Of a DNA stretch of 34,288 nucleotides, positions 33,541-34,288 are shown piece by piece (within the stretch, counting starts at the first letter, position 1; each line of letters starts with the position of its first letter). Both the position numbers and the translations under genes were made by a program. The notes beneath the pieces were generated by a model, which had not been told where the DNA came from, made no database searches, and worked only from the letters and a program-made list of their open reading frames with translations. This stretch comes from Candidatus Woesearchaeota archaeon. GTDB taxonomy: Archaea > Nanobdellota > Nanobdellia > Woesearchaeales > JAGVYF01. The stretch is from contig JACQSS010000003.1 in assembly GCA_016211195.1 (NCBI GenBank), positions 1-34,288 of the forward strand, given 5' to 3'.

Positions 33541-33917
33541 AACTGCTCATTTTTCACTGCTGGGATTACTGGTACTCGGAATCATCCGTTGGCAAGAAAC
33601 AGTTCTTTCCAGAAGGAATTGTTGCGTTTATCCACGCAGAGAAGGAAGATGAAGCAAAAAAGCATATCAGCGCGCATGCAGCTGACCAGATCGCGTGGCT
33701 GGCACGGAAAGTCGGCATCTCTGCAGTCGTCCTGCACTCATTTGCACATCTTTCAGACAGCAAGAGCTCCCGTAGCTTTGCAACCAAAGTGATTGCAGAT
33801 ATTGGGCGTCTGCTGGAACGAAAAAAGTATACAGTACACACGACACCCCATACAAGTCTTGAGTTCATGCTTCACGTCGCACAGGAACCCGTCGCGAAGC
33901 TGTGGAAAGCTCTCTGA
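33537..33917 (+). CDS. Freestanding threonyl-tRNA editing domain (archaeal ThrRS N-terminal type)
   Basis: The 126-residue product matches the archaeal ThrRS editing domain (tRNA-Thr_ED, D-aminoacyl-tRNA-deacylase-like fold). It has MKLLIFHCWDYWYSES at the start, IVAFIHAEKEDE, VVLHSFAHLSDSKSSRSFA (compare the family YPFAHLS segment), YTVHTTPHTSLEFMLHV and the ending EPVAKLWKAL. In archaea this domain removes wrongly attached Ser from tRNA-Thr. Here it stands alone with no synthetase attached, as in some crenarchaea. The ORF track start at 33411 lies inside the carbamoyltransferase gene; ATG 33537 forms an ATGA overlap with it. Being last in a carbamoyl-phosphate operon is unexpected. Confidence 0.8.
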   Translation: MKLLIFHCWDYWYSESSVGKKQFFPEGIVAFIHAEKEDEAKKHISAHAADQIAWLARKVGISAVVLHSFAHLSDSKSSRSFATKVIADIGRLLERKKYTVHTTPHTSLEFMLHVAQEPVAKLWKAL

Positions 33918-33926
33918 CTGAAGCAG

Positions 33927-34139
33927 TTGTAGTGTTCAAAAAGTAGGTGAGCATCAATTTTGTGAAGCCTCTTTATGGTAAAGAGTACAAGCGGAAGGGG
34001 ACGTTCGTTGGCGAGCAGAGTGAAGCCAACCACCGAAGACGAAGTCTGACTGTACTTACGGGAAGGTGCCACTCTGCACCTGAGATAGTACAAGCTGAAC
34101 CTATGCTCACCCGAGCAAACGCGAGATTTTGAACGCTGC
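33927..34139 (+). mobile_element. Structured mobile repeat type B, divergent copy B4, with 8-9-bp target duplication
   Basis: A diverged, longer type B copy. The outer arms are GTAGTGTTCAAAA / TTTTGAACGCTGC (with G-T pairs), the second arms GGTGAGCAT / ATGCTCACC, and the inner hairpin AGTACA / TGTACT. It keeps the AAGCGGAAGGGG and ACGGGAAGGTGCCACTC boxes. An extra stem-loop (GTTGGC / GCCAAC) is inserted in the inner loop. Direct repeats CTGAAGCAG (33918-33926) and CTGAAGCAA (34140-34148) flank it. It begins nine bases after the stop codon of the editing-domain gene. Confidence 0.78.
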
Positions 34140-34151
34140 CTGAAGCAACGT

Positions 34152-34288
34152 CCCATTGAAAAGTTCCTCCGCTTGCGCTCCGTGGCCATCGGCTCGCATG
34201 TACTTTCATCAAATAATGGCAAAAATTCCTCTTGGAATCCCCTTTTTGCTTGCAAGAGAAGGAAGCCAATGCTCACATAATTGATGGC
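34152..34288 (-). repeat. Structured repeat type A, copy A4 (cut by window end)
   Basis: Reverse complement of A1 with few differences: AGCGCAAGCGGAGGAACTTT and GGGGATTCC-AAGA-GGAAT are shared. The window ends inside the second arm, at the same place in the element where it begins in A1, so the two window ends are an inverted pair. ORF 33872..34276 on the minus strand is a translation of this repeat. Confidence 0.85.

Noticed and set aside
33872-34276. ORF of 134 residues at the right edge
   Set aside because: Translation of repeats A4 and B4 and the tail of the editing-domain gene; no protein-like features.
1-34288. CRISPR array, tRNA or rRNA genes
   Set aside because: No regularly spaced short repeats, cloverleaf-like sequences or rRNA stretches were seen; the repeats found are dispersed singly.

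Overview
The window reads as a gene-dense archaeal contig of roughly 50% G+C. The archaeal signs are an FtsZ-SecE pair, an AK6/Fap7-type kinase, a freestanding archaeal-type Thr-tRNA editing domain, a PAN/Cdc48-like AAA+ ATPase, TTTAWATA-type TATA boxes centred about 26 bases upstream of many start codons (leaderless transcription), and ATGA start/stop overlaps inside operons. Proteins with a 'GRAGQVTLFIILG' membrane start and several small Cys-rich domains resemble DPANN archaea, most likely a Woesearchaeota-like lineage. That placement is an inference from style, not a database result. No rRNA, tRNA or CRISPR array was seen.

Layout, left to right. (1) 1-6.7 kb: secE and ftsZ on the minus strand; then a plus-strand run of a radical SAM/SPASM protein, a TraB-like protein and an MtaB/CDKAL1-type tRNA methylthiotransferase; then a metallophosphoesterase-fold protein that has lost its metal ligands and a small lipoprotein. 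(2) 6.3-15.2 kb: a six-gene minus-strand operon in which every junction overlaps by 4-11 bases. It encodes three large exported or membrane-anchored proteins, a multi-pass membrane protein, a second anchored protein and a small HTH/zinc protein. It looks like an undescribed cell-surface assembly. (3) 15.2-22.5 kb: housekeeping genes (methionyl-tRNA synthetase, TraB, an NSUN-type RNA methyltransferase, an RqcH/NEMF homologue cut off at a repeat, AK6) and an ABC-2 exporter. (4) 23.4-30.3 kb: small regulators, membrane proteins, DUF1385, an AAA+ ATPase, and IMP dehydrogenase split by a 380-residue LAGLIDADG intein placed immediately before the catalytic Ser-Ile-Cys. (5) 30.4-33.9 kb: a four-gene plus-strand operon of carbamate kinase, a COG2403/cDPG-synthetase-like GTPase, a carbamoyltransferase and a Thr-tRNA editing domain.

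The main non-coding signal is a superfamily of dispersed structured elements of about 140-220 bases. Four copies are of type A, four of type B, and there is one fragment. Each has nested inverted repeats that differ between copies by matching changes on both arms, and conserved unpaired boxes (GTGAG, CGAACC, and AAGCGGAAGGGG in type B). Three type B copies are flanked by 8-9 base direct repeats, so they have moved. Three type B copies sit in the same orientation just upstream of consecutive genes. A type A copy supplies the stop codon of the truncated RqcH gene, and type A copies in opposite orientation form both ends of the window.
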